DNA of 64,000 nt. Origin: Phaseolus vulgaris (Eukaryota > Streptophyta > Magnoliopsida > Fabales > Fabaceae). The stretch is taken from positions 17,188,088 to 17,252,087 of the forward strand of contig NC_023758.2 of NCBI RefSeq assembly GCF_000499845.2, written 5' to 3'. The translations under genes and the position numbers were made by a program. Under the pieces are notes generated by a model, which searched no databases, was not told the origin of the DNA, and saw nothing but the letters and a program-made list of their open reading frames with translations. Shown here piece after piece: positions 22,986-35,632 of the stretch. Within the stretch, counting starts at the first letter, position 1. Each line of letters begins with the position of its first letter.

Positions 22986-24068
22986 TTCTCTAGACATGCA
23001 TTTTCATACTATCATATTATATATCTACTAAAAAAATTATTATTTATCAATGCGAAATATCGTACTAGCACTATTTAAGCTAAGCACCGGATAACAATAT
23101 AAGAAATCATAATTAAAATAAAAGATGAAAAAAGGAACAAATTTGATAATAAACAATAATATAATTTTAATATAGGAAAGAAAATTATAATATCTGTTGA
23201 AAATAATAATACTCTCCTTTGAAAATAAAAACAAATACTAAAAGAAGCTTAAAGGAGAAACTACTTTTTCTCTCAATTTTTTTTCTCAAACAGTAAAGTA
23301 GTGGGGAAAAAATGATTTTAGTGTGTCTTACCAAGAAAACACCATGGTACTTTCATAACAAGGAAACTAAATAAGAAAGGAAATTCCCGCTAATGTGAAA
23401 CTTCTCTTCCAAAAAAATCATGTAAAATGTTTGATTTAGCATATTCATTAGATGTTCTAATTTCATATAATCCCATAAATATTTTGACTAGGGAGGTCAA
23501 ATAACATCTATCGTTATAAAAGAGAAAAACATGTGATACACTGAGATCATGAACCATATGAACAAATATAGAATAAATTTTATATTAACTGAAATTTGTA
23601 ATCTTACTGTATATAGATATGGTATAAAGGAAGATAAATGTATTATATATAGTCTGCCAGCAGATCATGATAAACTACAAAATAAGTTAATTACAAATAA
23701 AAAATTTCATAAATTTCATTCCATCTGAGTTCTAATTAACAAATGAACAACACTTCAATATGGAGAGGAGACCACAAGATCCAAATCCAGTAAAAACATG
23801 CCCACTACTAGTTAGTGGGTAACTTTTCCATGTTTATTTTATACACAACTTCTACCAAACTTAGAGAAGTAGTAACATGGCCCATATTGTTCTATAACTT
23901 GTCTCAATTATATACCATCAATTGAATATCATGAATAAAATACAAGAAATGTTACTAACTCAGTGTGCAACATGCTTTAATTGATACATATATAGTGGTA
24001 ATCATTCCGCTTCATTTTATGCTTGAGCCAGAAATGTCTCAAGTTGTAAAGTGTAAGTGGCAAACTCT
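22986..24068. other. Intergenic, downstream of the WVD2-like gene
   Basis: AT-rich. It probably holds the LTR of the copia relic on its left and the 3' untranslated region of the WVD2-like gene at its right end. No clear feature. Confidence 0.4.
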
Positions 24069-27000
24069 TTAAGAGGAGACATGCACAGTAAGATTACCAC
24101 TTTCAGAAATGTTTCTCAAGCCAACATTCCTCACTCCTTTTCTTACTATATCATTTCTGTGTTTTGTGGTTTCACCATTTTTATTTCTTTCATTGTTCTG
24201 TTGTTTTGCTCCTTTCCAACTATTCGATACCTTCTGTTTTAGTGAAGAAACCTTTGCTCCTTCTTTCTTTCCAGAAGTATGATTACTTGTCATAGAATTA
24301 GCGAAGTGTCCATGGTTGGTTGATGGAGCAGGAGAAATCAAACTAGCTTCAGATGCTTTACTTTTGGCACACTCTTCGATTGAGATATCATATGTTTCTC
24401 TTACTGTTATCGATCCATCAGTATCCAGATTGTTTCCCACCTTTGATTTCAAAGGAACTGTTGCATCTGCTCCACTAGTTGAACAGTTTAGTTTATTCTG
24501 TTCTTTCTTACTTCTGGTGTTATTTGTCACAACCTGATGGTGAGACATGAAAAAGAAGAATTCGTAAACATTAAGTGGTTGTAGTCGAATAGAGAAACAA
24601 AAAAAGCACTTCGATTTCATTTCACACAAAAATTCTGAAACAAAACTACGGTAGTAAATATGTGACTACCAAGAAGGTCCCATTAATTTGGATATTGGAT
24701 TGAGACAACAGAACAACTAATTTGCAATGAATATAGCCGATTGTACGCAAGCACTAATTCACAAACAAAAGTAGACTGAAAACTCAAAGCATTTACCTTA
24801 TTCCCATGTGATTGTGAAGAGAGAGTTGTGCGATAGAATGAAGGCATTGGTGTGGCTTTAAAGTTGAGGCTCTTTCGGAGTTTTTTAATGTCAATTTCTA
24901 TCTTTTCCTATAAAAATAACACTTGAATGTTATAAGTTTCTTCAAGCTTCACAAGCAATGCAAATAATTGGAGGCAGCTACACTACAAACACTAGATAAA
25001 AGATATAACAAAATCCTTCTACACATTTTTTTCCTCATTCTGTATTGTTTTCCACACCTCTCATCCCGTGCTTGGAAACCGCGATTTCCAGATTTCGCAG
25101 ACAAATGTCATTTCACACATATATTATTTCACTTTCTGTATTTGGCAATGCTAGAAGAAAATATTTGATAAAATTTAGGAATATACCAATTGAAATAGCA
25201 AAAGTAATAGTCAATAGTAAATTGTTAGTTAAAAAAAAAACATAATTAGCAAATTCATTGGCAACAATCATATTAGCACCTCAGTTAGAATCCAGCAGAT
25301 TCCACACATATCACATGAATAAAACTTCATGTAACAATTTCTCAAAATGGTTCCAAGCTCCATTGATGTAAAAATGTCAACTCATCTATTCATATAAAGA
25401 GCCTGTCGCTTGATATTCTAATATTCTTGCCATCTCATAAAACCAGAACCTATTATTCGCTAACTTACCTGTGACATTGCTTGCATTTGATTAATCTCTG
25501 CTTCCTTTGCATGCAATTTCTCTTCCAACTTCATGTAGAACTGTGTTAACAGGGTCAGGTCAACAAATAAAATATGTCATACATTCTATATGGTTTTTTA
25601 ACATAAACAGAAATGATTCCAAAAGAATTGCATTTTACTTGCCTCTTTCCTCCTTTCTGCTCGCTCACTACATTTAAAGTTAAAAGTTGAAGCCTTAGGC
25701 TTAACATTGGACTTCATAGCTTGGCTCAACCTGCAAAACATGACTATGTTTATCTCAAATAAAAATGAAAGAAAACGAAAGATTAATCTCACATAGGTCT
25801 ACAAAATCTCTATGCTTCTTGAATTCCCTTGGAATTTAAAGCAGAAGGTTGGGATTCTATTCTACACCCTTTCGTAGTCCTGATACATTTTCATCATTAA
25901 AAGTCCAAAACACATATTTGAATCTTTAAATGTGAAAATATAACAATTCCCACTAAGAAACAACAATTACCTTTTGCTTTCACGAATTTGTTTCTCTGTG
26001 CTTTTGGAAACCTGCAAATGGGAGGCCCAAAAATTAAAGGTGATATCTAACAATTCACAAGCAAGTGACTTGTATAGAAGAGTAAACATTTGAAAAAAAT
26101 ATGCAAAATTTAGAGAAACTATCCTTCTTTCACCCCTAAGTACATCGTTATTCAAGTTCTTACTTCTTTGGAGGTTTTGCTAGTTGGAGTTGGAAGTTTT
26201 GATAAATTCTTTTCCATATTTGTTCTCCTTGGACTCAGTCTGCTGGGAAGCCTAGCAGGATCGTTAGCTGATATAAGTGTGCTTTTCTGAACTCCAACAT
26301 TGTTGATTTCAGAGTTCTGTTGAGTCTTGAGCTTTGTTTCCTGTGCATAAATCAAGCACACTTATGTCACCCCCCGAGTATAACAAGACAATAATATAAT
26401 TGAAAAATACAAACAATGTAACTGTACGGGGAAACCAAACTTTGGTTCAAAGAAATATAAAATTAAAGCACAAATACACATGCAGTCTTGATTTATTGCA
26501 TTGATAGTGCTTTCACTAAGCCATTCTATATGTTGGATCTTTCCATAGGCAAAAAAAAAAGGAACTTCAGGCATGGACATGCATACCTCAAGAGAAGGTT
26601 TTGCAAGATCATGCATAATTGTTTCCTCAACACCCTGTGCTGGTTCATTCACAGTTATACTCATGCTTATTGATGATTCATCAGTATTTACAGTAACATC
26701 ATTATGCTTTTCTACTTCTATAACCGTCTCCTCATTAGCTAAGAGTATGTTACTTGTTTCATTTTCAGATTGATGATCTTCATCCAAAGTACTATTTTTC
26801 TTACTGGCATCCTCCAAAGGATTAGAATTGTTTATAACAGATTCCATCTGGAGACTTGAAAATGAAAGCATTGGATATTCTGTGATGGTCTCTTCTTCTT
26901 CATATTCGTTCATATCACATTGTCCATGATAAGTTGAACTATCAGGAATTTCACGAAATTGAATATAATGGTTTTCTTCGATTGGGACCAAATCTTCTTC

Positions 27001-29289
27001 GGATCTTCGATCTATTTCAACATAATGGTCGCCTTCATCTAACTCAAATTCCTTTTGGGACATTTCGTCAAATGGAACATACTGGTCATTATTAGACTCA
27101 AAATCCTCTTGCTTACCGATTCCCTCAGAGCCATCATTTTCACCGGTTGCTCTGTATGATAATCCATCTTGAGCTGTAGATGGAATAATACCAAAAATCC
27201 CCTTCTTCTTAAAATGTGCTTCAAAATATGCTTTCTTCTGAATAACTGAACCAGGTTTTGAACATTTCTCAACCTCCTCCAAGTACCTATTATGAGAGAA
27301 AGAGGACCTTCTTTCCCAAGATAAAGGTTCATTTTCAAATCTCCCAAATGAGATAGAACCAGAATGTATAGAATCTACCTGCATTTTTGGCAAGAATCAA
27401 AGCAGCAGATATCAGAGTTAAATATCAACTTTATTTCATCTTTGTAACATAACATTAATATTAACAATGTCCAATCAAATCAACACACATAAAACTGAGT
27501 TCCTTTTCCACACTTTTTTTCTTTATTGCGAGCAATAGTTAAATGAAAGTGGACATTTTGTATGTGGTATAATAAAACAGAGAATTGTATGTGTTTCCAA
27601 AAGACACAAATCATAAAATTAGTACTAAACAAATCCATTCAAATTAGAAAGATGTGAACAAATGAGTATAATAGAAGAAATGAAAAAGGAATAACATTAC
27701 ACTGTCCAACTCCACTCAATCTTCTTTACCATGCTCTACTAATTCAACTAAACTCAAAAGAAGAGATTCAGATCAAGACCATTATATGTTTGACTAAGCA
27801 ATAATAACTGAAGAAGATCATTGTTCTAGCAAATTATTGTCTTCCATAGGGTTGTGTTTGACCTTGAACTTATTTTATGTTTTGAATCCTAAGTACTATA
27901 ATATAATTTATGAATTTACATTTAATTTTAAAATTGTTAACTACGATTTAACAGTCAAGTAATCTCAACATCACTTCATGGCTACTCATTCAATCAGTTG
28001 CAATTTTTTTTTCAGTTCCTTGCAATATATTTGATCACATAAATTTGAATATAAAAAATTTAATTTTGGAAAAATATGGCAATGTCAACAATTACAAATA
28101 TTATTAATAATATTTTATAATCATCAGTTCAAATTTTTAATGTACTTTAATACTTCTAATATGGCGTTACTTTCCTTCATCGGTATTTTTAGTAACAAAA
28201 AAAAAGTTGTGATCACTAATAATAAATAAATACTCGCAAAAACATAATTTTGTTTCAAAATTAATACACTATTATTTTTTTAATTAATTTCTTTTCAAAT
28301 TTTTAAATATTAGAAATCAAGTAAACAAAGTTAAAAGTGATTCACATTTTAATTTAATCGGATAAGTTGTGAATAAAACAAAAAAAAATCCTAACAAAAT
28401 GAATTAATCTTGAATGTGGCATCTCATCACTATTGGCTTTATACTAAATCATGAATCATATTATTCTTTATGAAATTTAATTTCAAATTTTTAAATTTTT
28501 TTATTTCAATATAAATAGAATATAAACTAATTTTATAACAATTTAAATGAGTAATCAACAAAACCCCTAAAGTAATCTAGGTTTAATTAAACATTTTTAA
28601 CCATCAACTATCATCACTTTATTTTTTACCATCCAAGTTTCTTTTACACATATTTTTCAAATTTTTGTCTTTTATATTTTGAACAGAATAATATTAACTT
28701 TGTCACAAAGAAAGTTAAAGAAAAAAAAATTAAAATGACATTTTATTACCAACTTTTACAAAACAACCTCCTTTTATTTTTTTAAAAAATTTTAGGACAC
28801 GTCATTTTGTTAGGAAATTATGAGACCGATAAAATGTGTGAAATTCATAAGAAATATGATAAAATACAAGAAAATAAGGTAAAATTGGTGAAATGGTGAT
28901 AAATGAGTGATAAAATGTACACCTAAGCAAATAAAATATAATAATATATCTATGTGGTTACATAATTTGAAATTGCATAATGTTATTGATAAATGAAATA
29001 TAATAATTTAATAAAATTTATTCCGAAAATATTTAAATTAAAAATAATTTTAAAAATCTGAAAGGGGGCCTACTGCAGCTGGCGGCAGCCACTGGTTTAA
29101 GCACAAGACAAGAAAAAGTGACAGAAAACCAATCGCAACTCATAAACTAAACTAAGCAAAAAATTGTTAGAACACTGTAACTGGTATTAGAAACAACAGA
29201 TCCACGTTAAAATGAAGAAATGGATGAAAAATCAAATTATGAATAACCTGAAACTCCATGCTGAATGATTCTTCAACCTCCCCACCCAT
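24069..29289 (-). CDS. WVD2-like TPX2-domain microtubule protein, eight exons
   Basis: Hand-built model of 595 residues. Minus-strand exons are 29289-29248, 27378-26587, 26340-26164, 26011-25971, 25730-25643, 25540-25469, 24907-24797 and 24533-24069. The frame is continuous through all seven junctions. The protein begins MGGEVEESFSMEFQ. Residues about 21-72 carry the family block SISFGRFENEPLSWERR, SFSHNRYLEEVEKC and KKAYFEAHFKK. A long acidic, Glu/Asp/Ser-rich, probably disordered region follows (about 75-280). RLPSRLSPRR leads to the TPX2 core (about 366-432: FNFKCSERAERRKE, then KLEEKLHAKE), and a basic Ser/Thr-rich tail ends the protein. The TPX2 core of WVD2/WDL proteins binds and bundles cortical microtubules and affects anisotropic cell growth; the closest type is WVD2-like 7. 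The first exon has only 14 codons, followed by an intron of about 1.87 kb. Intron 5 has a GC donor. The 5' untranslated exon was not defined. The protein is longer than many relatives because of the acidic middle. Confidence 0.88.
25541..25642 (-). other. GC-AG intron of the WVD2-like gene
   Basis: The exon ends GAG and the intron begins GCAAGTAA, the classical GC-donor consensus, and ends in ACACAG. Splicing here joins ERRKE to FYMKLEEK, exactly the continuous TPX2 core. Using the nearby GT four bases downstream shifts the frame and soon reaches a stop. Confidence 0.8.
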
Positions 29290-30320
29290 AGTTTTAAATC
29301 ACCAGCTTCAAGCAGAATTACAAATCATGATTCTTCCCCTAAAAAATAAGCAGAAGCTTCATTATTGAACAACCAGCATGTAGAAACAACAACCAGAGAA
29401 TGACAGAGAGAGAGAGAGATAAATGTATGGTTGTAGAAGAAAACCATTTGAGGAAGTGAGAAGCAGAATGTCTTAGGCAGAGAAAGAGTGAGAATACCGA
29501 GGAAACAAACACGAGAAGCAAGCGAGAACACCACACACCATGTAACAGAACAAAAGCCAATAATGGTTCCAACTTGGCTTTAAAGTCAGATCCTAAGTTT
29601 GGCTCTGAAGTAGTTTGGTACTTTGGTTTTTCACACACACACAACACGAGATGCGATGAGGATGTCACTTAAAAAGTGGAGTGTAATGTAACTCAGATTT
29701 CAGATACTTATCGTTATTACAAAAAGTATATAAAATAATCATGTGCAGGTTGTCTTATTTTGTCTTCTTTGGCTTAGACACGCTTTCTAAGCTGTGCATC
29801 ACACCCATTTTTTTTACCTTTTTATTTTCTAAATTTAAAACTTTTAATCACCATTTTTAAAAATAATTATATACTTTCATTTTTTAATAAATTTTAAAGA
29901 TTGAAGTTGCCTACGTAATTCTCTCAATCATTAGTAGGGTTAAAGTCAAATTAATCAAATTAAAATTGTTTTTTTTATTATACCAAAAAGAAAACAAAAC
30001 AAATTGTTATATTTCACTGATTACTTGTCATTTTATTATATGTCTTAATTATTGATTTTCTTATCACTCAACAAGATAAAGTGGTCATTATTATTATCTT
30101 TTCATTTATATATGTTGACCAACTTATTTTTTTATTTTCTTTAACTCGTTGGTTAATTTATTTTTCCTTTCTCCAAAAGTGCATTGATGGACGTTTTGAA
30201 AAAAATTAATAGAAGAAGAAAAGAATGAGTCAATCATTAACATGAAGACAATAAAATGAAAATAATAATTACATGATATGGCTGGTTTTTAAACTCGTTA
30301 AAAATATGATTGAATAATAT
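29290..30320. other. Upstream region of the WVD2-like gene
   Basis: The stretch 29290-29700 is the likely 5' untranslated region and promoter (minus strand), with GA/CT repeats at 29405-29422 and CACACACA at 29632-29642. The rest is AT-rich DNA with no feature. Minus-strand ORFs at 29325-29668 translate the leader and are not supported as genes. Confidence 0.45.
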
Positions 30321-31041
30321 TTTTGCAGGTTTACCTTTGAGTTGATTGAAAGGGCAAGCTCCGCTTCTAATCTGTCTCCTTTTGTTCCATTGAAACAACG
30401 CTCTGTTGAAACAGAGGGGGTTCTACCTATTGATCGCACTCTGACGATCAAGTCAGTGAATGCAAACAAAACAATACTCAGTCTCAGTCTCTAGTACTCA
30501 GAAATTGCATCCCTTTACCGGAGATCTCAAGTCCTTTTATAGTTATTCCTCTAACAGCTTTCACTCACGAGAATATAATCTCTACTGAAAGCATACAATA
30601 ATAACAAAAAACCACCTGCTCACATGCACCTTTCATGCTTGGGTGCTAACAACAGGAAAATATTATGTCCACGCACACTTTTACTCACGATGCTAATAAC
30701 AAAAGAGAATCTCGTGCACATTTATTTTCGAGTGCTCTCCACTTATTTAACAACTTTATATATTCAACTAACAGCTTTATGCATATATTTATTTAACTAA
30801 CAATTCTGTGTACATTCACATATATCCTATTCTAACAGAGTAATATATATTGACATATATATTTACCTAATCAGCTTTATATTAATATATGACTAAATTT
30901 ATTATTTTTTATATTTTAATTATTCTTCATCGGGCTTACCAACGAAACTGGGTCGAGCTTATGACCCTCTTTTGGGCCCAAAGCCGAGCTGACCATACCG
31001 AAATACTTTGACCGAGGTCCCAAACACTCCTGTCTAGTACA
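30321..31041 (-). repeat. Left LTR (3' LTR) of the LARD-like element
   Basis: Aligns to 34910-35627 over its length. Shared blocks include GGGCAAGCTCCGCTTCTAAT, CTTTCATGCTTGGGTGCTAA and TTTTGGGCCCAAAGC. The outermost bases at 30321-30335 are degenerate relative to TGTTCTCGCCAG in the other copy. Confidence 0.75.
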
Positions 31042-31369
31042 CAAGCCCCCAAGACTCAAGCCAAGCTTGTTTAGGCAAAAAGTCTTACCAGCATTGACAA
31101 CTGACATGACACTTCCACAAAGAGCAGGTGAGGAGTTTACTTACATCTCTACGAATGCATGCCCCAATGCTTAATTCACTTTCTTCATCCTAGCACAAGT
31201 AATATAACAACTTTCTCCTAACTTAAGCGTGAAAGTAATAACTTATTTACCTTGACTGAATGTCTACCCTTAAGTAGCGACGCCTTCGTGGTTAGAACAA
31301 CTCTCTACTTCAATTGATTACTGCATCAATTTCTCGATGCCTAACTTCATAGGGTGCCCATTCAAGTAG

Positions 31370-33400
31370 TTGCACCTATCTCAAGCTCGATCATCTTCAT
31401 CACATATCGTACCAAGTAGTCTCATCTTCTCAGAGCATCTATACTCGAATGACTCCATTCATTCTAAGCTAGATCGTTTAAGCACGTACCAAATTGAATA
31501 ACTCATCTTCGCAAGGCGCCTATACTCTGATGAGTCTATTCATTTCGAGGTAGGTCGTCTTACCATGTACCAAACCAAATGATTCAACAGTAAATTCATC
31601 TTCACAGGGTGCCTATACTCGGATGATTTTATTCATTCCGAGCTAAGCACCAAACCAAATAATTCATCTCGCAGGGCACCTATACTTGGGTAATCATGCT
31701 TATACCGAGCTAGGTCATCTTATCTGCAACTAGGTAATCAGTTTACACAGGGCGCCCATACTCGGGTGGTCATATTGACACCGAGCTAGGTCTTCTTACA
31801 TGCGCTAACTCAAGTGGATAAACAAACAAAGTAATATCACAGGGCATTTATGCTCGGACATACATACTTACGCCAAGCTAAGTCGACTTACTTGACACTA
31901 AATAACCCATTTACACGCACAGGGCGCCCATACTCGGGTAGTCGTACTGATACCCAGCTAGGTCAACTTACCATGTACAAATTCCAATAACCTTACCTCC
32001 ACAAAGCGTCTATGCTCGGATGACTCTATTCACTCTGGGCTAGGACGTCTTACCATGCCTTATTATTTACCAATGCAGTGCGCCTACTCGACTAACCGAG
32101 TTACGTTTTACCAAGCCTCATTGTTGGCCAATGTAGTGCGCCTACTCGGTCGACCGAGTTACGTCTTACCGTGCCTCATTGCTGGCCAATGCAATGCGCC
32201 TACTCGGCTGATCGAGTTACATCTTACCGTGCCTTATTGCTTGTCAGTGCAGTGTGCCTACTCAGTTGACCGAGTTACGTCTTATCGTGCCTTATTGCTT
32301 GCCAATGCAATGCGCCTACTTGGCTAATCGAGTTATGTCTTACCATGCCTTATTGCTTGCCAATGCAGTGCGCCTACTTGGCTAACCGAGTTACGTCCTA
32401 CAATGCCTCATTAGGGCGTTAACAGACTTGCCTGTGACGTATAAATACATGCAAAAATACTTTGCCAAGCAAATTGACTTCACATACTAAATGCATAATA
32501 CGACTTTGCTAACCTGAGTGAGATGAAACATACAAAGCGGCAAAAATAGCTCTTAACAAACAAGTTAAATCTCTAATGGTTGGCACCCCTCTAGGTCAGC
32601 CGAACCACTTGCTGCTTCTACTTAACTTGTACCATTGTTTATATTGACATTTATACACACACCCTGCCAAGCAATCTTACCTTATGGCTCAACAAAATGA
32701 TATGTCGTCATCGTCCTTATCGAGATAGTTTAGACTCATGCTTGGCTAAGCGATCAACGTTGACAGTATTTTCTCTCGAGTTAGATCGTCTTACTATACA
32801 CCTACTCGGTTAACTAGGTATGTTATGAGTTAATTAATATCACAGGGTGCCAATACTCAGGTATCTCTATTCATTCTGAGTTAGGTCATCTTACTATGTG
32901 CTCAATAATAAATTCATCTTCATAAGGCGGCTATACTCGGATGACTTTATTCATTCCAGACTAGGTCGTTTTACCATGTGCTCAACAACAGATCAATCTC
33001 ATAGGGCACATATGCTCGGATGATTCTATTCATTTTGAGTTAGGTCGTTTTACCTTGTGCTCAACAACAAATTCATCTTCACAAAGCGCCTATACTCGAA
33101 TGACTCTATTCATTTCGATCTAGATCGTCTCACCATGTGCTCAACAACAAATGAATCTCACAGGGCGCCTATGCTCGGATGACTCTATTCATTCTTAGCT
33201 AGGTTGTCTTACCTTGTGCTTAACAACAAATTCATCTTCACAGAGTGCCTATACTCATATGACTCTATTTATTCCGATCTAGGTCGTCTTACCATGTGCT
33301 TAACAACAAATCAATCTCACAGGGAGCCTATGCTCGGATGACTCTATTCATTCCGAGCTAGGTTGTCTTACCATGTGCTTCATCAAAACTAATCAATCAA
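31370..33400. repeat. Tandem arrays (about 80 bp and 60 bp units) inside the LARD-like element
   Basis: About 32055-32405 holds six copies of a 60-bp unit built on CAATGCAGTGCGCCTACTCG and CCGAGTTACGTCTTACC. About 32820-33390, and in more diverged form 31370-32050, hold units of about 80 bp built on TCACAGGGCGCCTATGCTCG, GATGACTCTATTCATTCCGA and GCTAGGTCGTCTTACCATGT. The two units share the GCGCCTA.CTCGG core and so probably have a common origin. The ORF at 32055-32327 is a translation of the 60-bp array, not a gene. Confidence 0.75.
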
Positions 33401-33789
33401 AATTAATGCACTATCTTCCAAGAACAAATTTATCGCTAGATGACCTCATTAAAAAACCTCTTTAAGGAAAAAAGAGCATCACCTTAATCATTACATTGTT
33501 CAAAAAGAAAGCATTAAAACAAAATATCTTAACTGAAGTAAAACTGGAGGTTTGTCACGTTCCACATTCGAGGAATGGCTCCCCCCTCCAAGGTTTCCAG
33601 CCTATACGCTCCATCGCCCAACACTTCTATGATCTTGTATAGTATAAAAGTTTGGTGTTGTATTTCCTTTTACTGTCGAGCTACAATAGGACATAATCAT
33701 TTGTCATTCTCGACACATGAGTTATGGAAAATTTGGCAAAGTGTTTGATCTTTGTTTCATATATCTCCTTTTTTTTTTCTTTTACCATA

Positions 33790-34740
33790 TAGTTAAATCG
33801 AAATATACGCTATGAATAATAATGTTTACTAGAGCAATGATTGTAGACCGTGAACTAGTACACCAGGTAAGTTCTAGGAAAGAGAGGTGGGTCACCAATG
33901 GACGCGCTTAAATACCAAGTCTTTCCTTGCCATAACTTTCCTAGACATGTACTTTTACACTACTACATTCTATATCCAATACAAGAATAATTTCTCTCAT
34001 GTGAGAGTTCACAATAATGATGATGAAGCGACATCTCAGTTTCAACTGGAACAACAATTGCAGATCGTGAACTAGTACACCAGGTAAGCTCCCGCTCTTT
34101 ATCCAGTAACAAGAATAATTTCTCTCATGTGAGAGATCATGATAATGATGATGATAATAATATCACAATAAATTTAAATGATAATAAACATTTCTTATGT
34201 CTTTAGAATAACATGATAACAGATTAAATATATCTGTGACTTTTAGACTAATATGATAATATATTTAAATAATAACAATTATATTCTTTATCTTCATAAT
34301 AATATAACAATAGACTTAAAGACCATGATACTTAATCATTTATGTTATCTCTAGAATAACATGATAACAAATTTACATATATCTGTTATTTTCATAATAA
34401 TATGATATATATTTAAAAATAACAATTATACCTTATCTTCAGAATAATATTACAACAGTCTTAAAGATAATAATTAATCAATTATGTTATCTTCATAATA
34501 CATGATAACATATTTACATATATATGTTATTTTTATAATAATATAACAATTATTTACATATATCTGTTAAATAATAACAATTATATATTTCATCTTCACA
34601 ATGATATCACAATAGTCTTAAATGATAAATCATTTATGTGATTTTCATAATAATACAATAATAGATTTAAGTAATAACAATTATGTTTATTATTTTCAGG
34701 AATCTTAATAGATTTAAATGATAATGATCATTTATGTCAT
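33790..34740. repeat. Inserted copia leader fragment and AT-rich irregular repeats
   Basis: The stretch 33800-33980 resembles the copia leader at about 22860-22985 (shared ATGAATAATGT, ACTAG, TTAAATACCAAGT). Its GATCGTGAACTAGTACACCAGGTAAG segment is partly duplicated at 34064-34090. From 34140 to 34740 are irregular repeats of AATAACATGATAACA and TTATTTTCATAATAATA. No coding content. Confidence 0.5.
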
Positions 34741-34909
34741 GATAATTAGCGGGATCAATTTTACTTGCCTCCATGATTTGTTGCAAGGCTGGGGACTCGC
34801 TTCCTTCAGATCCCAACAGTCCTTGCCGCGTGTTTCTCATCACATCGGAAGGCTCGAAGGTAAATGTGGATGGGATTAGGTTTTATCGGGCCACACGTTA
34901 GGCGTCAAA

Positions 34910-35627
34910 TGTTCTCGCCAGTTGACCTTCGAGTTGAATGGATGGGCAAGCTCCGCTTCTAATCTGCCTCCTCTTAGTGCACTGAAACAACGCTCCGTTG
35001 AGACAAAGGGGGCTCTACCTATTGATCACACTCCGACGGTCAAGTCAGTGAGAGCATACAAAATAATAATCAATTTTAGTCTCTAGTACTCAAAAACCAC
35101 ATCCCTCTATTGGGGGTCTCAAGCCCCTTTTATAGTTATTCCTCCAACAACTTTCATTCACGAGAATATAATTTCTGAAAGCATAAAATAATAACAGAAA
35201 ACCACATGCTCACATGCACCTTTCATGCTTGGGTGCTAACAACAGGAAAATATTATGTTCACAAACACCTTTACTCATGGTGCTAACAACAGAAGATAAT
35301 ATCGTGCACTTTTATTCTCGAGTGCTCTCCACTTATTTAACAACTTTATATATTAAACTAACAACTTTATGCATATATTTATTTAACTAACAACTCTGCG
35401 TATATTCACATATATCCTACTCTAATGACTTAATATATCGACATATATATTTAACTAATCAGCTTTATATTAATATGTGATCAAACTTATTATTTACTCT
35501 ATTTTAATTATTCTTCACCGGACTTACCAGCGAAATTGGGCTGAGTCTATGACCTGTTTTTGGGCCCAAAGCTGAGCTAACTATACCCAAATACTTAAAT
35601 CGATGTTTCGTACTCCTGTCCAGTACA
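34910..35627 (-). repeat. Right LTR (5' LTR) of the LARD-like element
   Basis: A 718-bp copy with intact ends (on the plus strand TGTTCTCGCC to AGTACA). It is bordered on the internal side by a degenerate primer binding site and on the outer side by AATAC. Confidence 0.75.
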
Positions 35628-35632
35628 AATAC

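Larger units (their letters stand above)
30316..35632 (-). mobile_element. Large non-coding LTR retrotransposon (LARD-like)
   Basis: Two direct repeats of about 720 bp (30321-31041 and 34910-35627) enclose about 3.9 kb with no protein-coding content. On the minus strand the LTR reads TGTACTAG...GAGAACA. The right copy is then the 5' LTR, followed by TTTGACGCC (just left of 34910), a variant of the TTTGGCGCC primer binding site of the element at 37742. The left copy is preceded by a purine-rich CTTGGGGGCTTG tract. The candidate target duplication is AATAT (30316-30320) against AATAC (35628-35632), with one mismatch. Much of the internal region is tandem arrays. It must use proteins from another element. 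The LTRs differ at many positions, so the insertion is not recent. Confidence 0.75.

Noticed and set aside
24316..26773. Plus-strand ORFs within the WVD2-like exons
   Set aside because: Antisense shadows of exons whose minus-strand reading has family motifs and proper splice sites.
29325..29668. Minus-strand ORFs of 69 and 109 codons upstream of the WVD2-like start
   Set aside because: They lie in the likely 5' leader, overlap in two frames and show no domain; upstream-ORF regulation cannot be shown.
32055..32327. 90-codon ORF on the plus strand
   Set aside because: It is a direct translation of the 60-bp tandem array in the LARD-like element; the periodic amino-acid pattern follows the DNA repeat.
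31100..33400. Possible CRISPR-like array of regularly spaced repeats
   Set aside because: Units are contiguous diverged tandem repeats without unique spacers, in a plant retrotransposon.
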